A stretch of DNA of 64,000 nucleotides from Burkholderia sp. BCC1644 (GCF_902833225.1 NZ_CADFEI010000012.1:174367-238366); one strand, 5' to 3'; numbered from the stretch's first letter, positions 38,171 through 47,586 are shown. Made by a program: numbers and translations. The notes: generated by a model from the sequence alone, not told the origin.

Positions 38171-39277
38171 TTGAAGCCGCCCCGCATCGCCCCCGCTCCG
38201 TTCCCCGTCACGCCGCTGCATCGCACGTTCGCCACGCGCCTCGTCGCGTGGCAGCGCGAGCACGGCCGCCACGACCTGCCGTGGCAGAACACCCGCGATC
38301 CATACCGGATCTGGTTGTCGGAAATCATGCTGCAGCAGACGCAGGTGTCGACCGTCATTCCGTATTACACGCGCTTTCTCGAACGCTACCCCGACGTTGC
38401 CGCGCTCGCGGCCGCGCCGACCGACGACGTGATGGCGCTGTGGGCGGGGCTCGGCTACTACTCGCGAGCGCGCAACCTGCATCGCTGCGCGCAGGTCGTC
38501 GTTGCCGAGCATGGCGGTGCGTTTCCGGCAACGCCCGACGCGCTGGCCGAACTGCCGGGCATCGGCCGCTCGACGGCCGCGGCGATCGCGTCGTTCGCCT
38601 ACGGCGCGCGCGCGACGATTCTCGACGGCAACGTGAAGCGCGTACTCGCGCGCGTGTTCGGCGTCGAGGGGTTTCCGGGCGAGAAGCGCGTCGAGAACGA
38701 CATGTGGGCGCTCGCCGAATCGCTGCTGCCCGACGCGGCGAACGCGGCGGACGTGAGCGCCTATACGCAGGGGCTGATGGATCTCGGCGCGACGCTGTGC
38801 GTGCGCGGCAAGCCCGATTGCGCGCGCTGCCCGTTCGTGGGCGACTGCGTCGCGCAATCCACGGGCCGCCAGCGCGAACTGCCGGCCGCGCGGCCGAAGA
38901 AGGCCGTGCCGACGCGCAAGACCTGGATGCTCGTGCTGCGTGACGGCGACGCCGTGTTGCTGGAACGGCGGCCGCCGACCGGCATCTGGGGCGGGCTGTG
39001 GAGCCTGCCGCAAGCGGACGGCGATGCCGCACTCGCGGAACTCGCGCGCGGCTTCGGCGGTGGCGGCACGGTGCCGCTCGCGCCGCTCATGCACACGTTC
39101 ACGCATTTCCGGCTGGAGATCGAGCCGCGGCTGAGCGACGTGGCGGACGGCGGCGGATTGCCTTCGTCCGCACGAGACGCCGATACCGCGTGGGTGCCGC
39201 TGAGCCGGCTCGATGCGTACGGCGTGCCGGCGCCCGTGCGCAAGCTGCTCGACGCACTGAGCGGGCCGCTGTTGTAA
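38171..39277 (+). CDS. mutY: A/G-specific adenine DNA glycosylase
   Basis: A 368-residue enzyme that removes adenine misinserted opposite 8-oxoG. The N-terminal HhH-GPD domain contains DLPWQNTRDPYRIWLSEIMLQQTQV with the catalytic glutamate, the HhH motif LPGIGRSTAAAIASFAYG (about 121-138) and the catalytic aspartate in ILDGNVKRVLAR. The 4Fe-4S cluster ligands are C-x6-C-x2-C-x5-C (CVRGKPDCARCPFVGDC, about 212-228). The C-terminal Nudix-like domain recognises 8-oxoG. The start is TTG 38171 with only a weak ribosome site, suggesting translation coupled to mutM. Confidence 0.95.
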   Translation: MKPPRIAPAPFPVTPLHRTFATRLVAWQREHGRHDLPWQNTRDPYRIWLSEIMLQQTQVSTVIPYYTRFLERYPDVAALAAAPTDDVMALWAGLGYYSRARNLHRCAQVVVAEHGGAFPATPDALAELPGIGRSTAAAIASFAYGARATILDGNVKRVLARVFGVEGFPGEKRVENDMWALAESLLPDAANAADVSAYTQGLMDLGATLCVRGKPDCARCPFVGDCVAQSTGRQRELPAARPKKAVPTRKTWMLVLRDGDAVLLERRPPTGIWGGLWSLPQADGDAALAELARGFGGGGTVPLAPLMHTFTHFRLEIEPRLSDVADGGGLPSSARDADTAWVPLSRLDAYGVPAPVRKLLDALSGPLL

Positions 39278-39326
39278 CGAAGGGAGAGGGCGCCGAGTTG
39301 CCCGGCAATCGCCGGGCCGGCGACGC

Positions 39327-39962
39327 TTACAGCCAGCCGTGCCGGTCGAGCACGTGGTGCACGGCGTCGATGCGTGCGCCGACATCCGGAAACTCCATCA
39401 GCTTCTGCCGCGCACGCAGGTCGAGCGGCAGCAGTTCCGCGAGGCGGTTGGACACCCAGCTCGGATCGTCGAGGCGGAACGGTTCGCCGAACGGCATTTT
39501 CTCCGGATCGGACTTCTTCAGCGCGTTGATGATGCGCTCGAGCACCTCGGCGCACGAACCGAATTGAGCGAGCGTCTGCTCGCCTTCGAGCGGGATGTCG
39601 TCGGGCAGCGGCTCCGCGATGCCGACCAGCAGTCCGTTGCCTTCCACGCGATACGACAGCAGCTCGAAACGCTGCGTGCCGACCGCCTGCAGATACAGCA
39701 TCCCGAATTCACCGGTATCGCACTCGGTGATGCGCGCCATGCAACCGATGGTCTCGGGCACCGACACGGCGCCGTCCTGCGCGACCTCCGGCCCGCTCTT
39801 CAGCAGGCACACGCCGAACGGCGCGTCATCGCGCAGGCACGCGCGGGACATGTCGAGATAGCGCGCCTCGAACACCTTGAGCGGGAGCAGGCCTCCCGGA
39901 AACAATACCGTGTGCAGTGGAAACAGCGGCAGGTCGATCAGGGAGGTCGATAGGGAGGACAT
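39327..39962 (-). CDS. Lon N-terminal (LON substrate-binding) domain protein
   Basis: A 211-residue cytoplasmic protein consisting only of the LON substrate-binding (PUA-like) domain, without the AAA+ or protease parts of Lon. The motif LPLFPLHTVLFPGGLLPLKVFEARYLDM (about 11-38) is the domain's signature. The molecular role is unknown; a protein-binding function is inferred from Lon. It is the last gene of a minus-strand run, 27 bases after rapZ. Confidence 0.88.
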   Translation of the reverse strand: MSSLSTSLIDLPLFPLHTVLFPGGLLPLKVFEARYLDMSRACLRDDAPFGVCLLKSGPEVAQDGAVSVPETIGCMARITECDTGEFGMLYLQAVGTQRFELLSYRVEGNGLLVGIAEPLPDDIPLEGEQTLAQFGSCAEVLERIINALKKSDPEKMPFGEPFRLDDPSWVSNRLAELLPLDLRARQKLMEFPDVGARIDAVHHVLDRHGWL

Positions 39963-39989
39963 GGCGCGCTGACAAGGGAGCGGGCGTCG

Positions 39990-40898
39990 CTAGGGTCGGG
40001 CGACCTCGGAGACGAGCCGCGACGACGCGTCGACATCCACTGGCGCGTCACGATGCCGCACGATCACGTTCGCCTCGTGCGCAAGGCGCGCGGCGAGCGT
40101 TTCCGCGATGAACACCGAGCGATGCTGGCCGCCCGTGCAGCCGATGGCGACGGTCAGGTAGCTGCGGTTGTCATCACGGAAGTGCGGCAGCCATTTCATC
40201 AGGAACGCATGGATGTCGTCGATCATCTGGTGGACGATCGGCAGTGCGTCGAGAAAGGCGATGACCGGCTGGTCGAGCCCGGTGAGCGGGCGCAACTCGT
40301 GGTCGTAGTACGGATTCGGCAGCGCGCGCACGTCGAACATCAGGTCGGCGTCGAGCGGCACGCCGCGCTTGAAGCCGAACGACTCGAACATCACCATCAG
40401 GTCGTTGTCTTTCTGCTCGATGAAGCGCTTGACCCAGGTGCGCAGCACGTTCGCGCGCAGCGTGCTCGTATCGATCTGGTGGCCGAATTCGGCGAGCGGC
40501 GCGACGAGGTCGCGCTCGCGCTCGATCGCTTCCTCGAGCGACGACAGCAGGCCGACGTCCGCATCGTGCGACAGCGAGCCGGACAGCGGATGGCGGCGGC
40601 GCGTTTCGGAGAATCGCTGGATCAGCGCCTGGGTGCTTGCGTTGAGGAACAGCACGCGCACGTCGTGCTCGCCCGACAGTTCGCGGATCAGGCCGGGCAT
40701 TTCGTCGAGCGACGCGCTCGAGCGCGCGTCGATCGCGACCGCGAGCCGCTGCTGGCCGTTCTGGGCGAGGTAGCGGGCGAGTTCGGGGAGCACGTGCGGC
40801 GGCAGGTTGTCGACGCAGTAATAGCCTGCGTCTTCGAGCGCGTTCAGCGCGACGGATTTGCCTGAGCCGGAGATGCCGGTGATAAGGACGATGCGCAT
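39990..40898 (-). CDS. rapZ: RNase adapter/nucleotide-binding protein RapZ
   Basis: A 302-residue P-loop protein (YvcJ/RapZ family). In E. coli RapZ senses glucosamine-6-P and guides RNase E to a small RNA controlling GlmS. The N terminus is MRIVLITGISGSGKSVALNALEDAGYYCVDNLPP with the Walker A at 8-15. FLNASTQALIQRFSETRRRHPL is the second conserved region and the C-terminal domain carries IGCTGGQHRSVF. ATG 40898 gives the standard start, although a ribosome site is weak; an in-frame ATG at 40928 would add ten residues. It lies in the rpoN-ptsN-hprK-rapZ block, linking amino-sugar and PTS control. Confidence 0.93.
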   Translation of the reverse strand: MRIVLITGISGSGKSVALNALEDAGYYCVDNLPPHVLPELARYLAQNGQQRLAVAIDARSSASLDEMPGLIRELSGEHDVRVLFLNASTQALIQRFSETRRRHPLSGSLSHDADVGLLSSLEEAIERERDLVAPLAEFGHQIDTSTLRANVLRTWVKRFIEQKDNDLMVMFESFGFKRGVPLDADLMFDVRALPNPYYDHELRPLTGLDQPVIAFLDALPIVHQMIDDIHAFLMKWLPHFRDDNRSYLTVAIGCTGGQHRSVFIAETLAARLAHEANVIVRHRDAPVDVDASSRLVSEVARP

Positions 40899-40973
40899 GG
40901 GAAGCAGAGAATCCTGACGTTTCATCATAGCACCGGCTCGACGCGTCGGCGTTGCGCGGCCGGCGCGTGCGGG

Positions 40974-41942
40974 TTACACCAGTTTGCCGGGGAACTGACT
41001 GTCGGGATCTTGCATCGCGAGTCGTTGCCGATCCATGAAATCGCGCAACGTGTCGATTCCGCGCAACTGCAGGATCGTGTTCCGGACGGCCGCCTCGACC
41101 AGCACCGCCAGGTTGCGGCCGGCCGCCACCTGGATCGTGACCTTGCTGATCGGCAAGCCGAGCACGTCGACGGTCTGGCTTTCGAGCGGCAGGCGCTGGA
41201 ATTCGCCGTCGGGGCGCCGTACGAGCTGGACGATCAGCTTCAGCTTCATTTTCCGCCGTACGGCGGTTTCACCGAAGATCGTCTTGATGTCGAGCAGGCC
41301 GAGGCCGCGCACTTCGAGCAGGTTCTGCAGCAGCGGCGGGCAGCGCCCTTCGACGAAATCGGGGCCAAGTCGGACGAAATCGACCGCGTCGTCGGCGACG
41401 AGGCCGTGGCCGCGGCTGATCAGTTCGAGGCCGAGTTCGCTCTTGCCGAGGCCCGAATCGCCGGTCAGCAGCACGCCCATCCCGAGGATGTCGATGAACA
41501 CGCCGTGCAGCGTCGCGCGCGGCGCGAGGATGCGCGACATGTAGAGCCGAAGGCTGTCGATCACCGCGGCGGCCGACATCGGCGTCGTGAACAGCGGGGT
41601 GGACGAGCGCGTGCAGCGCAGCACGAGTTCGGGCGGGGCCGCGGCGCCGCCGGCGACGACGAGGAACGGCGGCTCGAGCGCGATCAGCTCGGCCATGTGG
41701 CGCGAGCGGTCTTCGTCGGTCTGCCGCTGGTAGTAGTCGATCTCGGCTTCGCCGAGCACCTGGATCCGGTTCGGGTGGATCAGGTTCAGGTGGCCGACGA
41801 GGTCGGCGCTCGACGTCGCATTGCCGACGGTGTCGGCGGAAAAGCCGCGCTCCCAGCCTTCATGCCCCGTCAGCCAGCTCAGTTTCAGCGTGGCCGCGTT
41901 GTCGTCGAAGATGCTCTGGGCGTTGATGCTGGACGTATCCAT
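40974..41942 (-). CDS. hprK: HPr kinase/phosphorylase
   Basis: A 322-residue bifunctional enzyme that phosphorylates or dephosphorylates a serine on HPr-type proteins. The N-terminal domain (about 1-135) precedes the kinase domain with Walker A GDSGLGKSELGLELISRGHGLVADD (about 155-179) and the family signature LEVRGLGLLDIKTIFG (about 209-224). In Gram-negatives HprK is linked to the PTS-Ntr system rather than classical catabolite repression. ATG 41942 gives the standard length. The gene sits between ptsN and rapZ. Confidence 0.95.
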   Translation of the reverse strand: MDTSSINAQSIFDDNAATLKLSWLTGHEGWERGFSADTVGNATSSADLVGHLNLIHPNRIQVLGEAEIDYYQRQTDEDRSRHMAELIALEPPFLVVAGGAAAPPELVLRCTRSSTPLFTTPMSAAAVIDSLRLYMSRILAPRATLHGVFIDILGMGVLLTGDSGLGKSELGLELISRGHGLVADDAVDFVRLGPDFVEGRCPPLLQNLLEVRGLGLLDIKTIFGETAVRRKMKLKLIVQLVRRPDGEFQRLPLESQTVDVLGLPISKVTIQVAAGRNLAVLVEAAVRNTILQLRGIDTLRDFMDRQRLAMQDPDSQFPGKLV

Positions 41943-42071
41943 GACTCTCGTCACTCCAATGAGCCGGTGCATGCGCGCGGCGACGGGCGTCGCCATGCCG
42001 AGCCGGCGCCGGGCGGCCCTGGACGGCGGCATGTGCCGCCTCGTACCGGAAAAAATTCCGCCCGGATCAAC

Positions 42072-42527
42072 TCAAGGTTGCCACTGAGTGAGCAGGCGAT
42101 GCAACTCGGCGATATCCGTTTCGTTGTGCAGACGCTCGCGCGCGTCGCGATCGGATAGCAGTTGCGCGATTTCCGACAGGATCTCGAGGTGCTGCTGGGT
42201 GGCTTGCTCGGGGACGAGCAGGAAGATCAGGAGGCCGACCGGCTGGCCGTCGGGCGCTTCGAACGGGATGGCATCGGCGAGGCGGACGAACGCGGCGAGC
42301 GGGTGCTTGAGACCCTTGATGCGACCGTGCGGAATCGCGACCCCTTCGCCGAGCCCGGTCGAACCGAGGCGCTCCCGCGCGAACAGGTTGTCCGTGACGG
42401 TGCTGCGGGCGATGCCGTTCTGATTCTCGAACATCAGCCCGGCTTGTTCGAAGACGCGTTTCTTGCTGGTGACTGAGAGGTCGATGACGACGTTCTCTAT
42501 GGGCAGGATTTTGGCTAGGCGATTCAT
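42072..42527 (-). CDS. ptsN: PTS-Ntr EIIA regulatory protein
   Basis: A 151-residue EIIA(Ntr) phosphoacceptor of the nitrogen PTS, regulating processes such as potassium transport and carbon/nitrogen balance. The phosphorylated histidine is H67 in GEGVAIPHGRIKG, and FLLVPEQATQQHLEILSEIAQLL is the second conserved block. ATG 42527 gives the family-typical start; two in-frame ATGs upstream (42584 and 42617) have no clear ribosome site. It lies downstream of hpf beyond a terminator and a TATAAT hexamer (minus strand 42666-42671), so it likely starts a new transcript. Confidence 0.92.
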   Translation of the reverse strand: MNRLAKILPIENVVIDLSVTSKKRVFEQAGLMFENQNGIARSTVTDNLFARERLGSTGLGEGVAIPHGRIKGLKHPLAAFVRLADAIPFEAPDGQPVGLLIFLLVPEQATQQHLEILSEIAQLLSDRDARERLHNETDIAELHRLLTQWQP

Positions 42528-42732
42528 GTTGGCAGGCGATTGGGCGGCCTGGGGTCTCCTTGCTGCGGCAGACTGATTTTCCATGTTCGGTGATATCAAG
42601 GCATGTGGCATCGGCAACCTGCTACGCAGCTACCGCACCCAACGCCCCCCGGCGATAACCGAAACATTATAGAGCACAGCCGCGTGCGTGGCGCGGCACG
42701 GTCGGACCGGTTGCACCATAGCGCGGAGTCGC

Positions 42733-42758
42733 AAAAAAAACGCCCGGCGAACCGGGCG
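42733..42758 (-). terminator. hpf terminator
   Basis: Stem CGCCCGG (42741-42747) with CCGGGCG (42752-42758), loop CGAA, followed on the minus strand by eight T. It ends the rpoN-hpf transcript before ptsN. Confidence 0.9.
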
Positions 42759-42779
42759 GCGTGCGTGTTGCAGTGAAGG

Positions 42780-43139
42780 TTATTGCGGCGGCAGTTCGAT
42801 CTGGTCGATCGACGGTTGAAGCTTGATCGGGTCGTGCGCGTGCGTTTGCAGGCGCTCCATGTGCTTGACGACCTGGCGATCCAGCTTGTCGATCAGCAAA
42901 TCGATCGCAGCGTACAGGTTGCCGTTCGCGCTTTCGACGAAGATGTCCTTGCCCTTCAGGTGCAGGTTGATTTCCGCGCGCTGCTGCTTGTCCTTTTCCT
43001 TGTGATTGTCGACCGAGAGGATCACAGTGCCATCGATCACCTGATCGCTATGCCGTAGCACCCGGTCCAGCTTGGTGATCACGTATTCGCGAATTGCAGG
43101 CGTGACTTCGAGATGATGTCCACTGATCTTCAGGTTCAT
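42780..43139 (-). CDS. hpf: Ribosome hibernation-promoting factor HPF/YfiA
   Basis: A 119-residue short HPF/RaiA protein that binds the 30S decoding region in slow growth. It starts MNLKISGHHLEVTPAIREYVITKLDRVLRH and contains LKGKDIFVESANGNLYAAIDLLIDKLDRQVVKH, the conserved beta-alpha-beta-beta-beta-alpha pattern. TTGGAGAAG lies upstream of the ATG. It follows rpoN on the same strand, the classical rpoN-hpf-ptsN order, and is closed by a terminator. Confidence 0.94.
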   Translation of the reverse strand: MNLKISGHHLEVTPAIREYVITKLDRVLRHSDQVIDGTVILSVDNHKEKDKQQRAEINLHLKGKDIFVESANGNLYAAIDLLIDKLDRQVVKHMERLQTHAHDPIKLQPSIDQIELPPQ

Positions 43140-43296
43140 AGTGCTTCTCCAAGCGAGTGACCACCCGGCCGCATCGAGGCGGCGCTCCGGTCGACTTGCC
43201 CTGCCGCACGTGGCGGCGTATCGCTGACAGGTCGCCCGGCCTGTTCCCCGTGTGCGCGGTGGCCGGAACACGCCTGCCGCCGGGCAGGCAGCAGGC

Positions 43297-44802
43297 CTAA
43301 AGAGACTTTCGCAGATTGACGGCCGGGATCTTGAGGGCTTCGCGATATTTCGCAACCGTGCGGCGCGCGACCACGAACCCCTGTTCTGCCAGCAGCTCGG
43401 CAATGCGGCTATCCGAAAGTGGCGATTTTGGGTCTTCAGCTCCTATCAGTTGCTTGATCAGGGCTCGGATGGCGGTCGACGAAGCGGCGCCACCGGTGTC
43501 GGTCGAGACGTGAGATCCGAAGAAGTACTTAAATTCAAGCGTCCCGAACGGGGTCAGCATGTACTTCCCGGTTGTCACACGGCTGACAGTCGACTCGTGT
43601 AGGCCCAGCGTATCAGCTATTTCCCGCAAAACCAAGGGGCGCATGGCAATTTCACCGTGCGCAAAGAAGTTCTTCTGACGCTCGACAATAGCCTGCGCGA
43701 CACGCAGGATCGTGTCGAAACGCTGCTGGATATTCTTGATCAGCCAGCGCGCTTCCTGGAGCTGTTGCTTCAGCGAACCGGCCGACGGATCACCGCGGCT
43801 GTTGCGCAGGATGTTCGCGTACAGGTTGTTGATCCGCAGGCGCGGCACGACTTCCGGATTGAGCTCCGCGAGCCATCCCTGGCCGGCCTTCTTCACGATG
43901 ATGTCGGGCACGACGTAGTCGGCCTCGGCCTTGCCGTACGCGGCGCCGGGGAACGGCTCCAGCGAGCGGATCAGCGCATGCGCGTCGCGCAGCGCGTCGT
44001 CGCTTGCCTTCAGGTGCTTGCGCAACCGTGTGAAATCGCGGGCGGCGAGCAGTTCGAGATGCTGCGACACGATCTCGAGCGCGAGCGTGCGTGTCGGGGA
44101 CGGATCGAGGCGCAGCAGTTGCAGCTTCAGGCATTCGGACGCCGAGCGCGCGCCGACGCCGGCCGGGTCGAAGCTGTGCAGCAGCGCGAGCGCCGCGTTC
44201 AGTTCGTCGCAGTCGATTTCCAGCTCGGGCGGCAGGTCGGTGAGCACTTCGTCGAGCGTCGCGGTCAGGTAGCCGTCGTCGTCGAGCGATTCGATCAGGA
44301 ACATCACGAGCGCACGATCGCGCGGGCCGGCCTGCGTGACGCGCAACTGCGCGGACAGGTGGTCGCGCAGCGACGTCGCGGCTTCCTGCACCTGCAGCGG
44401 TGGGAGGTCGTCGTCGTCGGACGCGCCGCTCGCGCGGCCGAACTCATCGAGATTCCATTGCGGGCCGTCGTTGCCGTCGCCGGACCCATACCCGTCGTAA
44501 TCGTCGGCGCCGCCTCGCTCGTCGCGCTCCGCACGATCGCTGGACGTGCTGCTGCCGTTTGACGAGGCCGGCTCGGTGTTCTGCGCGGGCGGCGTCTGCG
44601 CGATCAGCGATCCGTCCGCCGCGACGCGCAGCGGGCTCGCGATCCATTCGTCGTCGTTCTCGAGCAGCGGGTTCTGCGCGACGGCCATCGCGACTTCCTG
44701 CTGCAATTCGAGCGTCGACAACTGCAGGAGCCGGATCGACTGCTGCAGCTGCGGCGTCAGCGCCAGATGTTGCGACAGGCGGAGTTGAAGGCTGGCTTTC
44801 AT
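43297..44802 (-). CDS. rpoN: RNA polymerase sigma-54 factor
   Basis: A 501-residue sigma factor for -24/-12 promoters activated by enhancer-binding ATPases. The Gln/Leu-rich region I is at the start (LQLRLSQHLALTPQLQQSIRLLQLS). An acidic region II follows (about 50-115). The core-binding and HTH domains include LREIADTLGLHESTVSRVTTGKYM, and the RpoN box ARRTVAKYRE is near the C terminus (about 482-491). The length is slightly more than E. coli (477) because of the acidic region. ATG 44802 begins the conserved region I directly; no Shine-Dalgarno is obvious. It lies downstream of lptB. Confidence 0.96.
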   Translation of the reverse strand: MKASLQLRLSQHLALTPQLQQSIRLLQLSTLELQQEVAMAVAQNPLLENDDEWIASPLRVAADGSLIAQTPPAQNTEPASSNGSSTSSDRAERDERGGADDYDGYGSGDGNDGPQWNLDEFGRASGASDDDDLPPLQVQEAATSLRDHLSAQLRVTQAGPRDRALVMFLIESLDDDGYLTATLDEVLTDLPPELEIDCDELNAALALLHSFDPAGVGARSASECLKLQLLRLDPSPTRTLALEIVSQHLELLAARDFTRLRKHLKASDDALRDAHALIRSLEPFPGAAYGKAEADYVVPDIIVKKAGQGWLAELNPEVVPRLRINNLYANILRNSRGDPSAGSLKQQLQEARWLIKNIQQRFDTILRVAQAIVERQKNFFAHGEIAMRPLVLREIADTLGLHESTVSRVTTGKYMLTPFGTLEFKYFFGSHVSTDTGGAASSTAIRALIKQLIGAEDPKSPLSDSRIAELLAEQGFVVARRTVAKYREALKIPAVNLRKSL

Positions 44803-44972
44803 GGCAAGGAGGGAGTCATACCGGCAGTTTGCCACGACCCAGGCGCGTTGAGCCATCCGCGATTACGCGCGGCGCGCGGCCCGGCCGCAAGCATGGCCGC
44901 GGGCATGGTTGCAAAGCGGGGAGCCGCCCCGCGCGGCGATGCCGGGCGGGGGCAGCCAGCCACGAGAGAGCG

Positions 44973-45749
44973 TTACATGCGGAAGTGTTCGCCGAGGTAC
45001 ACGCGGCGCACGCTTTCGTTTTCGATGATTTCGCTCGGTGCGCCGGCGGCGAGCACCGAGCCGTCGCTGATGATGTACGCGTGATCGCAGATGCCGAGCG
45101 TTTCGCGGACGTTGTGATCGGTGATCAGCACGCCGATGTTGCGCTGCTTCAGGAACTTGACGATCTTCTGGATCTCGAGCACCGCGATCGGGTCGACGCC
45201 GGCGAACGGTTCGTCGAGCAGGATGAAGTTCGGGTTGGTCGCGAGCGCGCGTGCGATTTCGACGCGGCGTCGCTCACCGCCCGACAGCGACAGCGCGGGG
45301 TTCTCGCGGAGGTGGCCGATCTGCAGTTCGTCGAGCAATGCCTCGGTGCGCGACGAGATCGCGTCCTTCGACAGCCGCTTGCCGTCTTCGCCGTGCTGCA
45401 GCTCGAGCACCGCGCGGATGTTTTCCTCGACGGTCAGCTTGCGGAACACGGACGCTTCCTGCGGCAGGTACGACAGGCCGAGCGACGCGCGCTTGTGAAT
45501 CGGCAGCAGGCTGATCGAGCTGCCGTTCAGCGAGATCTCGCCCGCGTCGAGCGGCACGAGGCCGACGATCATGTAGAACGACGTGGTCTTGCCGGCGCCG
45601 TTCGGGCCGAGCAGGCCGACGACTTCGCCGCTCTTCACGTCGAGCGACACGTCCTTGACGACCGTGCGCGAGCCGTAGCGCTTCTTCAGGTTGCGGACGA
45701 CGAGCGAGCTCGTGGTGCCGGCCGGCTGGCGGTTCGGTAGCGCGTTCAT
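44973..45749 (-). CDS. lptB: LPS export ABC transporter ATPase LptB
   Basis: A 258-residue cytoplasmic ATPase powering LPS extraction from the inner membrane with LptFG. Motifs are Walker A GPNGAGKT (about 48-55), Q-loop LPQE, signature LSGGERRRVEIARAL (about 154-168), Walker B FILLDEPFAGVDP (about 175-187) and the H-loop TDHN. The C terminus YLGEHFRM is LptB-specific. Its start overlaps the lptA stop by four bases (ATGA), indicating translational coupling. Confidence 0.96.
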   Translation of the reverse strand: MNALPNRQPAGTTSSLVVRNLKKRYGSRTVVKDVSLDVKSGEVVGLLGPNGAGKTTSFYMIVGLVPLDAGEISLNGSSISLLPIHKRASLGLSYLPQEASVFRKLTVEENIRAVLELQHGEDGKRLSKDAISSRTEALLDELQIGHLRENPALSLSGGERRRVEIARALATNPNFILLDEPFAGVDPIAVLEIQKIVKFLKQRNIGVLITDHNVRETLGICDHAYIISDGSVLAAGAPSEIIENESVRRVYLGEHFRM

Positions 45750-46411
45750 TGGCCCGGCGCTCCCTGGATCGTGGTCGACGGCGACAGCTTCGCCGGCGCG
45801 CCGTTCAGCGGCGCGGGGCCGCCATTCTTCGGCGACAGCATCGCGCGCACGCGGCCGTTCGGGTTGCCCGGCGCGGCGACGTCCTTGCCGCCCTTCGCGG
45901 TGTAGAAGTCACGCTGGCCGTCGTACGTGATCACGCTGCCGTGCACGGTATCGGCGACAGTCGACGTGCCCTGCAGGCGGCGTACGGTCGCGGCGGTCGT
46001 CAGCGTGGTCAGGTCCTGCTTGCCGTCGTAGTCGATGCGCTCGCCGTCGCCGTCGATGTATTCGTCGAGGCCTTCGCGCTTCTGGCGGAACGTCGCGTGC
46101 TTCTTGCTGCTGCCGAACGACGTTGCGTACTGATAGCCTTCCGGGTCCTGGCGCACTTCGACGCGATCGCCCTTGATGATGATCGTGCCCTTCGTGATCA
46201 CGACGTTGCCGGTCGCGACCGTGACCTGCTTCAGGTCGTCATAGGTCAGGTTGTCGGCCTCGACGTTGATCGGCTTGCTCTGGTCGGCCTTCTCGGCATG
46301 GGCGAGCGGCGCCAGCCCGATCAGCGGGAGCGCCACGAGCGTCGCGGCGAGCGCGGCGCGGACGGCGCGCGCAGCGCCGCCGGAAATCTGTCGAGGGAAC
46401 GGTTCGTTCAT
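45746..46411 (-). CDS. lptA: Periplasmic LPS-bridge protein LptA
   Basis: A protein of about 221 residues forming the periplasmic bridge for LPS. A signal peptide (hydrophobic ALAATLVALPLIGLAPLAHA) precedes the OstA/LptA domain, KPINVEADNLTYDDLKQVTVATGNVVITKGTI onward. The C-terminal tail is Pro/Ala-rich. Two starts are possible: ATG 46411 (used here, standard signal peptide) or a GTG at 46435 overlapping the lptC stop, which would couple the two genes. Confidence 0.92.
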   Translation of the reverse strand: MNEPFPRQISGGAARAVRAALAATLVALPLIGLAPLAHAEKADQSKPINVEADNLTYDDLKQVTVATGNVVITKGTIIIKGDRVEVRQDPEGYQYATSFGSSKKHATFRQKREGLDEYIDGDGERIDYDGKQDLTTLTTAATVRRLQGTSTVADTVHGSVITYDGQRDFYTAKGGKDVAAPGNPNGRVRAMLSPKNGGPAPLNGAPAKLSPSTTIQGAPGQ

Positions 46412-46431
46412 GCAGTCACGTGAGGGATGCG

Positions 46432-47046
46432 TCACTTGGGTTGACCTTTCGAGCCGCCGGACGTGTCCGCGGCGGCGATCGTGCCGCGCACGTTGCCGTA
46501 AAGCTCGATGACCCGGGTGACGTTGTTGTACTTCATGCCGTCGGTCGCGTTGACGAGCGACAGGCCGCGCTGAAGTTTAACCGGCTTTTCGGTCTGGATC
46601 ACATCGTCATTGACGAAGATCCGGAAATGCTGGGAATCAGCCTGCATCTGCGGATCGCCGCCGCCGGCCGCACGGAGGATGCGCGCATTGTCGTACAAAT
46701 CGACGATCGACACGTCGCCGTTGACGGTGCCGCGCTTCGCGGTGGTCGTCACGACCGGCTTGCCGGGCTGGAACGCGCGCATGGCCGGATCGGTCAGGTC
46801 GCTGTTTTCGGTGTCTTCGTAATGGATCAGCTTCGCGGCCGTCAGCCGGTACTGGGTCGTGCCGGACTGGTCGAGCTCGGTGACCGAGAAGTTGTCCGCG
46901 AAATAGTCGGGCGTGTGGCGCTTCGGCTGCACGATGCCCTCGCCGGGCGGCGGCAGCGTGGCCTGCAGCAGCCACCACGTGATGCCCGCGAGCGCGGCGA
47001 CCGCGACGAGCGGCAGCAGCTGGGTCCAGCGGAAATGCGTATTCAT
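46432..47046 (-). CDS. lptC: LPS export protein LptC
   Basis: A 204-residue bitopic inner-membrane protein linking the LptBFG transporter to LptA. There is one N-terminal transmembrane helix (LLPLVAVAALAGITWWLLQ, about 10-28). A periplasmic LptC domain follows, with PDYFADNFSVTELDQSGTTQYRLTAAKLIHYEDTE. The gene is three bases downstream of kdsC and adjoins lptA, in the order kdsD-kdsC-lptC-lptA-lptB seen in E. coli. Confidence 0.94.
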   Translation of the reverse strand: MNTHFRWTQLLPLVAVAALAGITWWLLQATLPPPGEGIVQPKRHTPDYFADNFSVTELDQSGTTQYRLTAAKLIHYEDTENSDLTDPAMRAFQPGKPVVTTTAKRGTVNGDVSIVDLYDNARILRAAGGGDPQMQADSQHFRIFVNDDVIQTEKPVKLQRGLSLVNATDGMKYNNVTRVIELYGNVRGTIAAADTSGGSKGQPK

Positions 47047-47049
47047 CCG

Positions 47050-47586
47050 TCAGGCTCCGCAGGCCGCTGCGAGCAGCGCGTCGTAGCGGCGCTGCGCGCG
47101 CAGGATCGCGTCGCAGACTTCGCGCACGGCGCCCTGGCCGCCGCGGGCCTCGGCCACCCAGTGCGCACGGGCGATCACCTCGGGGTGCGCGTTCGCGGGG
47201 GCCGTCGCAAAGCCGCAGCGCAGCATCACGGGCAGGTCGGGCCAGTCGTCGCCCATGTAGCCGCACGCGTCGGCGGTGAGGCCGAGCGACGCGATCAGGT
47301 CGGCGAACACGGTGAGCTTGTTCTCGACGCCCTGGAACAGGTGCGCGATCTTCATTTCCTTCGCGCGCGCCGCGACGATGTCCGAGCGGCGGCCCGTGAT
47401 GATCGCGGTCGCGATGCCGGCTTCGCCGAGCAGCTTCACGCCGTGACCGTCGAGCGAATTGAACGACTTCATCGTGTCGCCGGCCGCGGTAAACAGCAGG
47501 CCGCCGTCGGTCAGCACGCCGTCGACGTCGAAAATCATGAGCTTCACGCGGCTCGCGCGTTCGGCCGCAGTCAGCGCTGCGCTCAT
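47050..47586 (-). CDS. kdsC: 3-deoxy-D-manno-octulosonate 8-phosphate phosphatase
   Basis: A 178-residue HAD phosphatase that makes free Kdo from Kdo-8-P for LPS core. The catalytic motif I is FDVDGVLTDG (about 19-28), motif II ITGRRSD, and motif IV GYMGDDWPDLPVM. The short length without a cap is typical of the tetrameric C0 class. The start ATG overlaps the kdsD stop (TGATG) and follows GAAGAAGGTG. Confidence 0.95.
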   Translation of the reverse strand: MSAALTAAERASRVKLMIFDVDGVLTDGGLLFTAAGDTMKSFNSLDGHGVKLLGEAGIATAIITGRRSDIVAARAKEMKIAHLFQGVENKLTVFADLIASLGLTADACGYMGDDWPDLPVMLRCGFATAPANAHPEVIARAHWVAEARGGQGAVREVCDAILRAQRRYDALLAAACGA